A DNA stretch of 5,483 nucleotides from an uncultured Collinsella sp. (GCA_902464645.1 CABQKL010000118.1:1-5483), one strand, 5' to 3'; counted from the stretch's first letter, positions 1-5,483 are shown. The notes: generated by a model not told the origin, from the letters alone. Numbers and translations: made by a program.

Positions 1-20
1 CGCCCCGGGGACGGTGGGAC

Positions 21-557
21 CTACTCCGTCTCGCCCGGTCGAGCGCCGCGGGCCAGGGCGTCCTGGTACTCCTTGACGGCCTTGATGCGCTGCATCGGCT
101 TGAGTCGCTCGAACATGGTGTTGCCATGCAGGTGATCGATCTCGTGCTGCAGGCACACGCAGAACAGATCGCCCGTGGCCTCATAGCGGATCAGGTTGGC
201 ATCCAGGTCATACGCCTCGACGACAACGTGATCGGGACGCTCGATCTCGCAGCTAATGCCAGGGATGGAAAGGCAGCCCTCGCTAAACGGCACCAGATGG
301 TCGCTCTGCTCAACAATGACAGGGTTGATGAGCACATACGGGTCATAGTCGTTCTTGTCGCTGTAATCGCAGTCGATGGTGACAAGCTGAATGAGCTCGC
401 CGATCTGCGGGGCAGCCAGGCCGCAACCGCCGTTGTCGAACATCATCTTCTTCATCTTCTCGGCAAGCGCCTCGATCGCCGGGGTGATCTCCTCGATGAC
501 GGCGCACTCCTGGCGCAGACGAGGGTCGGGCGACAGTACGATTCCGTTGGCTTCCAT
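21..557 (-). CDS. def: Peptide deformylase
   Basis: This metalloenzyme removes the N-formyl group from the initiator methionine of nascent proteins at the ribosome exit in the cytoplasm. All three family motifs are present, numbered from the start used here: motif 1 GCGLAAPQ at residues 44-51, motif 2 EGCLS at 93-97 with metal ligand Cys95, and motif 3 QHEIDH at 137-142 with ligands His138 and His142 and catalytic Glu139. At 178 residues it is close to the usual 165-190. An in-frame ATG two codons upstream (563) would give 180 residues. I prefer 557 because the AAAGG ribosome binding site at 564-568 sits 6 bases before it but directly abuts the upstream ATG. The gene follows priA after 12 to 18 bases on the same strand, so co-transcription is likely. 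In many bacteria fmt comes next, but only 20 bases remain here and nothing can be said. The family call is very secure; only the start is uncertain. Confidence 0.96.
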   Translation of the reverse strand: MEANGIVLSPDPRLRQECAVIEEITPAIEALAEKMKKMMFDNGGCGLAAPQIGELIQLVTIDCDYSDKNDYDPYVLINPVIVEQSDHLVPFSEGCLSIPGISCEIERPDHVVVEAYDLDANLIRYEATGDLFCVCLQHEIDHLHGNTMFERLKPMQRIKAVKEYQDALARGARPGETE

Positions 558-563
558 GGCCAT

Positions 564-568
564 CCTTT
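564..568 (-). promoter_or_regulatory. Ribosome binding site deciding the def start
   Basis: The minus strand reads AAAGG directly followed by ATGGCCATG. Six bases separate the AAAGG from the second ATG (557) and none separate it from the first (563). Shine-Dalgarno spacing of 5 to 9 bases is usual, so the second ATG is the likelier start. The site lies in the short gap after the priA stop codon. Confidence 0.6.
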
Positions 569-575
569 CGGGTTG

Positions 576-3029
576 TTACATCAAATCATAGGCGTCAACG
601 TCAACGCTCACGCTCACGCCGCGCACGGAGCCCACCTCTTTGAGGCAGGCGTCGATATCATCAGAGACATGGTACCCTACCGGCGACTTTACAAGCAGAT
701 GGAAGCGGTAACGGTCCTTGGCTCTCTCGATTACACACGAAGCCGGACCAAGCACCTGGGGCACGGCGCTCCCCGCCCGCAAAAAGTCGGGAGCGGCGGC
801 ATGCCAGCGACGCTTGAGGAGCTTCGCGATGCGACCGATGTAGTCTCGCGCGTCATCCGCGTTCGTCGACCATACCAAAATGTTGGCCAGGCGAACGAAC
901 GGCGGATACAGGGCGTCGCGGCGCTGGTCCAGGTCATAATCGGTAAAGATCGAGCGGTCGTGCTCGGCGACGGCGCGAATGACCGGGTCCTCGGGCAGAT
1001 AGGTCTGGATGATAACCTCGCCGGGGCGATCACCGCGGCCGGCGCGACCCGCAACCTGCTCCAGCAGATCGTAGGCGCGCTCCCCTGCTCTAAAATCGGG
1101 GAGCTTCAGCGCAAAGTCGGCATTGACCACGCCCACAAGCGTGACCTCGGGAAAGTCGAGGCCCTTGGCAATCATCTGAGTGCCCAGCAACACGGCGCAA
1201 TCGGCCGCATCGAACTGCTCGAGCAGCTTTTTGTGCGCGTCCTTGCCACGCGTGGAATCGGCATCCATGCGAATGATGGCGACGTCGTCGGGAAGCATCT
1301 GATGCAGTGCGTCCTCGATCTGCTGCGTACCCAGCCCCATTTTTGCCAGGTAGCGGCTACCGCACTTGGGACAGCGACACGTGGGCGCCGGATAGGGCTG
1401 CACGCGCCAGGACGATCCGCAGGTGTGGCACTGCAGCGTGTGCGTGCGCTCGTGGTACGTGAGCGCGGTGGAGCAGTGGTTGCAGGTGGGCACGCAGCCG
1501 CATTCACGGCACATAAGGAACGGCGCAAAGCCGCGGCGGTTGTGCAGCAACACGGCCTTTTCGTGACGCTCGACCACTCGCTCCAAGCCTTCCATAAGCG
1601 GTTTAGAGAACATGGAGCGACTGCCGTGTGCGAACTCGCGGCGCAGATCGGCAATGCGAACCGTAGGCAGCACGGCGTGCCCCGGGCGTTCGGGCATTTC
1701 GACACGCGTCCAGGCGGCACCGTTGTACGTGCCGCGACGGCAGCGGTCGAGGGCCTCTGCCGAGGGCGTGGCGGAGCCCAACACGAGCGGGCACCGATAG
1801 CGGCGCGCCATCTCGGCAGCCACCTCGCGCGCATGGTAGCGCGGGCTGGAACCCTGCTTGTAGCTGGTCTCGTGCTCCTCGTCGATAATGATGAGGCCCA
1901 AGTCGCTGAGCGGGCAAAAAAGCGCCGAGCGGGCGCCGACGACCACGCGGGCCGCACCGCTGGCGACCATATCCCACTGGTCCAGACGCTCGCCGGCCGA
2001 AAGGCGCGAATGGAACACAGCGACCGTCTCGCCAAAGCGCGAGCGGAAGCGGCCAACAGTCTGGGCCGTCAGCGAGATCTCAGGCACGAGCACGCAGGCC
2101 GAACGGCCGGCTGCAAGCACGCGCTCAATCGCCGAAAGGTAGACCTCGGTTTTGCCGGAACCGGTAACGCCATCGACGAGCACCACATCACCGTGAGCGT
2201 CCAGGCGTGCGCGCTCAATCTGCGCGAGCGCCTGCTGCTGGCCGTTCGTAAGCGCGACCGGTGCCTTACCGCTCGCCGAGGACAGCGTGGTCTGCTCGCT
2301 GCAGCCACGCCACGCACGGCGCTCTTCCACCACCACGACGCCTCGTTTTTCGAGCGCCTTAATGGTCGCCGACATACTGTTGAAGAGCAGGTTGAGGTCG
2401 CGCGTCGTGACCGGGCCGCATTGGAGTGCCTCGATGAGCTGACGCTGACGGACCGCGGTCTTGGGCGGCGTGTAGTCGAAACCCTCGGGCGTGAGCATGA
2501 CCCAGCGGTTTTGGATAGGCTTGACGGCGGGGCGCTCAACCGTCCACATGCCGTCCTCGCCCTTGACCACGCGCGGGCTTCCACCCGGGGGCAAGAAAAG
2601 GCGCAGGCACTCAGAAAGCGTTGCGACGTACTCGCGGCTCATCCAGCGCGCAATACGGGCGGCCTCGGCAGTAAAGAGCGGCTTGCTGAGGATAGCCTCG
2701 ATAGGCTTGATGCGCACGGAATCGAGAGCGTCGTTACCTTGCAGGTTGGCCAGCTCTGGCGCGATGTCGACGATGTATCCAGCGGCCGCACGATTGCCAA
2801 AATGAACGAGGACGGTGGAGCCGATCTGGGCATCGTTGGCGAGTGACTGCGGAATGCCGTATGCAAACGGCTCGGACAGCGCACGGGTCGGGATGTCGAG
2901 GACCACGCTCGCGTAGGCGGCGACGGGTTCAGGTGCGGGCTCGGGCTGCGCCGGGGCGGCGGCAGGGGCCGCGGACTTCGGAGCTTCTTTAGGTTCCGGC
3001 GAACCAAACAGCGAAAGTTGCTCGGCCAT
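576..3029 (-). CDS. priA: Primosomal protein N' (replication restart helicase PriA)
   Basis: PriA is a superfamily 2 DNA helicase that recognises stalled forks and reloads the replicative helicase. In order: an N-terminal tail (1-38); the 3'-end DNA-binding domain from about residue 39; a region consistent with the winged helix around 165-245; Walker A GVTGSGKT at 287-294 (Lys293); Walker B DEEH at 383-386; zinc-binding cysteine pairs at 507/510, 516/519, 534/537 and 553/556 set into helicase lobe 2; GTQMIAKGLDFPEVT at 616-630; motif VI QVAGRAGRG at 658-666; and a C-terminal domain to 817. E. coli PriA has 732 residues; part of the excess is the tail, which carries QLSLF at 4-8 and then a Pro/Ala/Glu-rich linker. 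The ATG at 3029 is supported by AGGAGGT (3039-3045), 9 bases upstream, and the next Met is residue 130. gltX with its terminator lies upstream and def immediately downstream. The reading frame is intact. Confidence 0.97.
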   Translation of the reverse strand: MAEQLSLFGSPEPKEAPKSAAPAAAPAQPEPAPEPVAAYASVVLDIPTRALSEPFAYGIPQSLANDAQIGSTVLVHFGNRAAAGYIVDIAPELANLQGNDALDSVRIKPIEAILSKPLFTAEAARIARWMSREYVATLSECLRLFLPPGGSPRVVKGEDGMWTVERPAVKPIQNRWVMLTPEGFDYTPPKTAVRQRQLIEALQCGPVTTRDLNLLFNSMSATIKALEKRGVVVVEERRAWRGCSEQTTLSSASGKAPVALTNGQQQALAQIERARLDAHGDVVLVDGVTGSGKTEVYLSAIERVLAAGRSACVLVPEISLTAQTVGRFRSRFGETVAVFHSRLSAGERLDQWDMVASGAARVVVGARSALFCPLSDLGLIIIDEEHETSYKQGSSPRYHAREVAAEMARRYRCPLVLGSATPSAEALDRCRRGTYNGAAWTRVEMPERPGHAVLPTVRIADLRREFAHGSRSMFSKPLMEGLERVVERHEKAVLLHNRRGFAPFLMCRECGCVPTCNHCSTALTYHERTHTLQCHTCGSSWRVQPYPAPTCRCPKCGSRYLAKMGLGTQQIEDALHQMLPDDVAIIRMDADSTRGKDAHKKLLEQFDAADCAVLLGTQMIAKGLDFPEVTLVGVVNADFALKLPDFRAGERAYDLLEQVAGRAGRGDRPGEVIIQTYLPEDPVIRAVAEHDRSIFTDYDLDQRRDALYPPFVRLANILVWSTNADDARDYIGRIAKLLKRRWHAAAPDFLRAGSAVPQVLGPASCVIERAKDRYRFHLLVKSPVGYHVSDDIDACLKEVGSVRGVSVSVDVDAYDLM
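3006..3020 (-). other. QLSLF clamp-binding-like motif encoded at the PriA N terminus
   Basis: Codons 4-8 of priA encode Gln-Leu-Ser-Leu-Phe, an exact match to the QL[S/D]LF consensus by which bacterial proteins bind the hydrophobic pocket of the DNA polymerase III beta clamp. A roughly 30-residue Pro/Ala/Glu-rich stretch follows (about residues 9-38), then the conserved PriA body. The sequence match is direct; clamp binding by this protein is inferred. Confidence 0.5.
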
Positions 3030-3038
3030 GGCGCAAGC

Positions 3039-3045
3039 ACCTCCT
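3039..3045 (-). promoter_or_regulatory. Strong ribosome binding site of priA
   Basis: The minus strand carries AGGAGGT, a near-perfect complement to the 3' end of 16S rRNA, 9 bases before the ATG at 3029. It fixes the priA start and so shows that the unusual N-terminal tail of PriA is translated. I saw no convincing -35/-10 pair between the gltX terminator and this site. Confidence 0.8.
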
Positions 3046-3060
3046 ATCCCATACGTCTAC

Positions 3061-3095
3061 AGAAACAAGAGCCCCACTCGTGGTGAGCGGGGCTC
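3061..3095 (-). terminator. Rho-independent terminator of gltX
   Basis: On the minus strand GAGCCCC (3095-3089) pairs with GGGGCTC (3075-3069). The stem continues through a G-U pair (3088/3076) and CTC/GAG to an 11-pair helix with the 5-base loop ACCAC. It is followed by TTGTTTCT (3068-3061), six T in eight. It begins 23 bases after the gltX stop codon. On the plus strand the following bases are not T-rich and the G-U becomes an A/C mismatch, so it is oriented for leftward transcription. It lies between gltX and priA. Confidence 0.88.
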
Positions 3096-3118
3096 GGATA
3101 CATGCGTTTACGCAGCTG

Positions 3119-4594
3119 CTACAGCGCCATCGTGCGGGCGCGGTCGATGCGCGCCAGGCAGTCGTCGCGACCGACGAGCGCCATGGTCTCGCCCAGCGGA
3201 GGGCTCACCATGTTGCCGCAGACGGCGACGCGCACGGCCTGGAACACCACGCGCTTCTTGAGGTCCATTTGCTCGGGCAGCGGCTCAAGCGCAGCGTCGA
3301 TGTTGGCGGCCGTCCACTCGCTCACGCCCTCAAGCGCGGCCTTGGCGGCATCCAGAATGGCGCCCATGCCTTCCTTGGCCAGGCCCTTTTTGACGGACTT
3401 CTCGTCATACTTGAGCGTCTCGGCCGTAGCAAAGATGGGGGCGGCGACGGTCACGGCGTCGGCCGGCATCTTGGTGCGCGGCTTGACGATGGCCGCGAGT
3501 GCGTCGATCCAATCCTCGCCGTACTCGACATTACCCTCGATGAGACCCGCCTCGTGCAGCTCGGGGACCATGATCTCGTCGGCAAACTGGGCATCGGACA
3601 TGCTGTTGATGTACTCGGCATTGACCCAGTCGAGCTTCTTGGGGTCGAAGGTAGCCGGGTTCTTGGAGATGCGGTCGAGCGAGAACTTGCTGGCCAGGAC
3701 ATCGCGCGGGATGATCGTGGTCTCGCCGTCGAGCGACCAACCGAGCAGCGCCAGGTAGTTGACGAAGGCGTCGGACAGGTAGCCGGCGTCGCGGTACTCC
3801 TCCACCGAGGTGGCGCCGTGGCGCTTGGAGAGCTTCTTGCCGTCGGCGCCCAGGATCATGGAGATGTGGGCGAACGTGGGCACGGGCGCGCCGAGGGCCT
3901 CGTAAACCATGACCTGACGCGGGGTGTTGGACAGGTGGTCGTCGCCGCGGATGACGTGGGTGATCTTCATCATAGCGTCGTCGACGACGGTCGCGAAGTT
4001 GTACGTGGGCGTGCCGTCGGAGCGGAAGATGACAAAGTCGTCGAGCTCCTTGGCGTCGAAGGTCACCTCTCCGTGGACGGCGTCGTGGATGACGACGTCG
4101 CCGCGGTCCTCGGGCACCTTGATGCGCAGGACGTAGGACTCGCCGGCCTCGATGCGGCGGCGGGCCTCCTCGGGATCAAGATCGCGGCAACGGCGCTGAT
4201 AGCCCTGGAAGGGGTCCTTGCGCTCCTGTGCGGCCTTGCGGTCGGCCTCGAGCTGCTCCTTGGTGCAGAAGCAGGGATAGGCCTTGCCCTCATCCCAAAG
4301 CTTCTGGGCGGCCTGCTTGTACAGGTCCAGGCGCTCGGTCTGGGCATAGGGACCAAAGTCGCCGCCCACCTCGGGACCCTCGTCCCAGTCCAGGCCCAGC
4401 CAACGCATAGCGCGCAGAATGATCTGCGTGTTCTCGTCGGTGGAACGGGTGGGGTCGGTGTCGTCGATGCGCAGGATAAACGTGCCGCCGTTTGCGCGGG
4501 CAAAAGCCCAGTTATAGATAGCGGTGCGGGCGCCGCCGATGTGCAGCTTGCCCGTCGGTGAGGGTGCAAAGCGGACGCGAACGTCTGATGCCAT
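3119..4594 (-). CDS. gltX: Glutamyl-tRNA synthetase
   Basis: This cytoplasmic class I aminoacyl-tRNA synthetase joins glutamate to tRNA-Glu using ATP. The protein has 491 residues, typical of bacterial GluRS (about 465-500). The HIGH-type motif HIGG is at 18-21 within APSPTGKLHIGG, and the KMSKS-type motif KLSKR at 254-258. The conserved blocks LRIDDTD (41-47), TYNFATVVDD (197-206) and HVIRGDDHLSNTPRQ (213-227) are also present. Cys108-x-Cys110 and Tyr132-x3-Cys136 fall where zinc-containing GluRS carry their ligands; the E. coli His127 position is Asp138 here. The C-terminal third, after NPATFDPKKLDW (312-323), is the anticodon-binding region. I use the ATG at 4594, not the in-frame ATG at 4633: GAGGAG lies 6 bases before 4594, the family motif starts at once after it, and a candidate -10 box abuts 4633. 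If the organism lacks GlnRS it would also charge tRNA-Gln, but that cannot be seen here. Confidence 0.97.
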   Translation of the reverse strand: MASDVRVRFAPSPTGKLHIGGARTAIYNWAFARANGGTFILRIDDTDPTRSTDENTQIILRAMRWLGLDWDEGPEVGGDFGPYAQTERLDLYKQAAQKLWDEGKAYPCFCTKEQLEADRKAAQERKDPFQGYQRRCRDLDPEEARRRIEAGESYVLRIKVPEDRGDVVIHDAVHGEVTFDAKELDDFVIFRSDGTPTYNFATVVDDAMMKITHVIRGDDHLSNTPRQVMVYEALGAPVPTFAHISMILGADGKKLSKRHGATSVEEYRDAGYLSDAFVNYLALLGWSLDGETTIIPRDVLASKFSLDRISKNPATFDPKKLDWVNAEYINSMSDAQFADEIMVPELHEAGLIEGNVEYGEDWIDALAAIVKPRTKMPADAVTVAAPIFATAETLKYDEKSVKKGLAKEGMGAILDAAKAALEGVSEWTAANIDAALEPLPEQMDLKKRVVFQAVRVAVCGNMVSPPLGETMALVGRDDCLARIDRARTMAL

Positions 4595-4600
4595 GGAAAT

Positions 4601-4606
4601 CTCCTC
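4601..4606 (-). promoter_or_regulatory. Ribosome binding site of gltX
   Basis: GAGGAG on the minus strand ends 6 bases before the ATG at 4594. It favours this start over the in-frame ATG at 4633, which would add 13 residues (MRLDIHPAIEEIS) not expected in front of the conserved GluRS N terminus. Confidence 0.75.
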
Positions 4607-4634
4607 GATTGCAGGATGGATGTCTAACCGCACC

Positions 4635-4665
4635 AGTATAAAGCATCAAAGCAACCTCCGCACAA
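4635..4665 (-). promoter_or_regulatory. Candidate gltX promoter
   Basis: On the minus strand TATACT (4640-4635) matches the sigma-70 type -10 consensus at five of six positions. The best -35 candidate is TTGTGC (4665-4660), with a long 19-base spacer, so the pair is only moderately convincing. It would give a leader of roughly 30 to 35 bases before the gltX ATG. The repeat element begins about 10 bases upstream of the -35 candidate. Confidence 0.4.
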
Positions 4666-4677
4666 AGGGCACCGACC

Positions 4678-4703
4678 TACTCATTGGGGATACTCATTGG
4701 GGA
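4678..4703. repeat. Perfect tandem duplication of a 13-mer
   Basis: TACTCATTGGGGA occurs at 4678-4690 and again, immediately adjacent, at 4691-4703. The first copy is a truncated version of the 27-base unit; the second is the head of the first full unit. It gives the right-hand inverted arm two alternative partners. Confidence 0.9.
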
Positions 4704-4716
4704 CAGACTTAAATGA
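4691..4716. repeat. Left arm of a perfect 26-base inverted repeat
   Basis: Bases 4691-4716 (TACTCATTGGGGACAGAC, then TTAAATGA) are the exact reverse complement of 4805-4830. The arms enclose 88 bases, so RNA or single-stranded DNA from the region could fold into a long stem. Confidence 0.92.
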
Positions 4717-4774
4717 CCAGTCATTGGGGACGTTCTTAAACGACTAGTCGTTGGGGACACTCTTCGGAGCTGGC
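4694..4774. repeat. Three 27-base tandem units
   Basis: Units start at 4694, 4721 and 4748, an exact 27-base period. Units 1 and 2 share TCATTGGGGAC and CTTAAA and agree at 22 of 27 positions. Unit 3 keeps TCGTTGGGGAC and CTT but diverges after about base 17. The junction between units 2 and 3 is a 14-base perfect palindrome; that between units 1 and 2 is a near-palindrome with 6-base arms. Confidence 0.85.
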
Positions 4775-4787
4775 TGAAAAGTGTCCC
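4754..4787. repeat. Internal hairpin between the inverted arms
   Basis: GGGACACT (4754-4761) is the reverse complement of AGTGTCCC (4780-4787). Beyond a C/A mismatch, TTC (4763-4765) pairs with GAA (4776-4778), leaving a 10-base loop. The left side is part of the third 27-base unit. No T-run follows on the plus strand, so it does not look like a terminator. Confidence 0.7.
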
Positions 4788-4804
4788 AAGTGCCGCAAGG
4801 CTAC

Positions 4805-4830
4805 TCATTTAAGTCTGTCCCCAATGAGTA
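4805..4830. repeat. Right arm of the inverted repeat, with internal hairpin
   Basis: This is the exact reverse complement of 4691-4716. It also overlaps a smaller self-complementary hairpin: CTACTCATT (4801-4809) pairs with AATGAGTAG (4823-4831) around a 13-base loop. The arm could therefore fold alone or pair with the left arm. Confidence 0.9.
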
Positions 4831-4865
4831 GGTGCGGAAAGGGTGTGAATGTTGGATTTACGCGC

Positions 4866-4871
4866 TATGAT
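4866..4871 (+). promoter_or_regulatory. Candidate -10 box for metK
   Basis: TATGAT matches the sigma-70 type -10 consensus at five of six positions and would give a leader of about 60 bases. No good -35 lies 16 to 18 bases upstream. TTGGAT (4852-4857) is too close. TATAGA (4883-4888) is a weaker alternative. The call is tentative. Confidence 0.3.
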
Positions 4872-4889
4872 GTGCCCTTGCATATAGAG

Positions 4890-4926
4890 CTCGGCGGAAT
4901 GGTAACGGTCGCCGGGACACGTTTTT
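4890..4926 (+). promoter_or_regulatory. metK leader hairpin followed by a short T-run
   Basis: CTCGGCG (4890-4896) pairs with CGCCGGG (4910-4916), including one G-U pair, around a 13-base loop. Five bases later comes TTTTT (4922-4926), then the ribosome binding site. It could be a weak attenuator or a leader structure that affects translation. I recognise no known SAM-riboswitch core in the leader. Confidence 0.3.
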
Positions 4927-4933
4927 GAAAGGA
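4927..4933 (+). promoter_or_regulatory. Ribosome binding site of metK
   Basis: GAAAGGA lies 5 bases before the ATG at 4939. It supports that start, which places the conserved FTSESVTEGHPDKIADQ block at residues 17-33. Confidence 0.7.
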
Positions 4934-4938
4934 CAATC

Positions 4939-5483
4939 ATGTCAGAAGAACTTCGTTCCATCCCACCCCAACACGGGTCCTTTGTCTTTACGTCGGAGTC
5001 GGTGACCGAAGGTCATCCCGATAAGATCGCTGACCAGATCAGTGACGCCGTCCTCGACGCAATCCTCGCTAAAGAAATAGAGCTGCAGGAGCAGGGCTAC
5101 ATTGCGCCCAACGGCGTGCCCGCCAACGTTGAGAACGTCCGCTGCGCCTGCGAGACCCTCGTGACCACCGGCACCGTCATCGTTGCCGGCGAGATCCGCA
5201 CCCAGGCCTACGTCGATGTGCAGGAGATTGCCCGTGGCGTTATCCGCCGCATTGGCTACAACCGCGCAAAGTTCGGTTTTGACTGCGATACCTGCGGCGT
5301 TATGAGCCTCATCCACGAGCAGTCGCCTGATATCGCCCAGGGCGTCGACGAGTCCTTCGAGACCCAGACCGGCGTCACCACCGACCCGATCGACCTGATC
5401 GGCGCCGGCGACCAGGGCATGATGTTTGGCTATGCCTCCAACGAGACCAAGACCCTCATGCCCATGCCGCACTACCTGGCGAG
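4939..5483 (+). CDS. metK: S-adenosylmethionine synthetase, N-terminal part
   Basis: This cytoplasmic enzyme makes S-adenosylmethionine from methionine and ATP, supplying the cell's main methyl donor. The window holds the first 181 codons of a protein normally near 385-410 residues; the frame is open at the edge. The family block FTSESVTEGHPDKIADQ is at 17-33, with His26 and Asp28 matching E. coli His14 and Asp16. CET is at 71-73 (Glu72 matches the potassium ligand Glu42), Glu85 matches methionine-site Glu55, QSPDI starts at Gln128 (E. coli Gln98), and the signature GAGDQGMMFGYA is at 155-166. Compared with E. coli and B. subtilis MetK as I recall them, about 18 extra residues lie between DAIL and CET. 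GAAAGGA lies 5 bases upstream of the ATG. It is transcribed divergently from gltX across the structured repeat. Partial only because of the window edge. Confidence 0.97.
   Translation, partial: MSEELRSIPPQHGSFVFTSESVTEGHPDKIADQISDAVLDAILAKEIELQEQGYIAPNGVPANVENVRCACETLVTTGTVIVAGEIRTQAYVDVQEIARGVIRRIGYNRAKFGFDCDTCGVMSLIHEQSPDIAQGVDESFETQTGVTTDPIDLIGAGDQGMMFGYASNETKTLMPMPHYLA

Larger units (their letters stand above)
4675..4833. repeat. Structured intergenic repeat element (REP/MITE-like)
   Basis: This element of about 159 bases fills the middle of the divergent gltX-metK gap. It contains two perfect copies of the 13-mer TACTCATTGGGGA, three 27-base tandem units that begin TCATTGGGGAC or TCGTTGGGGAC, a GGGACACT hairpin, and a perfect inverted copy of the first unit. 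The outermost 16 bases (ACCTACTCATTGGGGA, 4675-4690) are also matched in reverse complement at 4818-4833. It holds no credible open reading frame. It could be a REP cluster mobilised in trans by a REP-associated tyrosine transposase, or a MITE. No transposase is in the window, so the class is inference. Confidence 0.75.

Noticed and set aside
1..20. Possible start of fmt downstream of def
   Set aside because: fmt often follows def, but these 20 bases show no start codon followed by a recognisable Fmt N terminus in any minus-strand frame. The CCCCGGGG palindrome here is too short to mean anything.
126..2846. A 906-codon open frame on the plus strand opposite def and priA
   Set aside because: It lies antisense to two intact genes with full family motifs. 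Its translation is rich in Arg, Ala, His and Gly and shows no domain. Long antisense frames are common opposite high-GC genes with strong codon bias.
3080..4561. A 493-codon open frame on the plus strand opposite gltX
   Set aside because: It is the codon-bias shadow of gltX, with low-complexity Val/Gly/Leu/Ala/Asp composition. No ribosome binding site or family motif was recognised.
4595..4633. A longer gltX start at ATG 4633
   Set aside because: The added 13 residues precede the normal GluRS N terminus, the good GAGGAG site serves the ATG at 4594, and the candidate -10 box at 4635-4640 would leave no room for a leader.
4524..4712. A 62-codon plus-strand frame running from within gltX into the repeat
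   Set aside because: It overlaps the start of gltX antisense, and its tail is translated repeat sequence. Nothing supports it as a gene.
4675..4833. The intergenic inverted repeat as a transcription terminator or CRISPR array
   Set aside because: The flanking genes diverge, so no terminator is expected, and no T-run follows the arms. The tandem units are contiguous without unique spacers, which excludes a CRISPR array.
4942..5472. A 176-codon open frame on the minus strand opposite metK
   Set aside because: It is antisense to an unmistakable metK with a good ribosome binding site, has shadow-like composition and no recognisable motif.

Overview
The window reads as an ordinary housekeeping stretch of a high-GC bacterial chromosome (roughly 60% G+C by eye). 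The proteins, and the GGGGACAGAC-type intergenic repeat, resemble what I remember of Coriobacteriia such as Collinsella. That placement is inference from memory, not a database result.

Layout from left to right. The left half to two thirds is transcribed leftward (minus strand): gltX (glutamyl-tRNA synthetase, 3119-4594), then a well-formed Rho-independent terminator (3061-3095), then priA (primosomal helicase, 576-3029), then def (peptide deformylase, 21-557). priA and def are separated by 12 to 18 bases, depending on which def start is used, and look co-transcribed. Bases 1-20 lie downstream of def and are too short to assign. To the right, metK (S-adenosylmethionine synthetase) runs the other way from 4939 and is cut by the window edge after 181 codons.

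The 344-base divergent gap between gltX and metK (4595-4938) is the unusual part. Next to gltX it holds a ribosome binding site and a plausible -10 box. In the middle is a compact structured repeat (about 4675-4833): two perfect copies of a 13-mer, three 27-base tandem units, and a perfect 26-base inverted copy of the first unit, with a hairpin between the arms. Next to metK are a possible -10 box, a leader hairpin and a ribosome binding site. The element has no coding capacity and looks like a non-autonomous REP- or MITE-like repeat.

The genes cover translation (charging tRNA-Glu, deformylating nascent chains), replication restart and methyl-donor synthesis. They are all core functions and form no single pathway. 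The most interesting protein feature is in PriA: a QLSLF peptide at residues 4-8, followed by a Pro/Ala-rich linker, which matches the classical beta sliding clamp-binding motif. No mobile-element protein, CRISPR array, tRNA or rRNA was seen.
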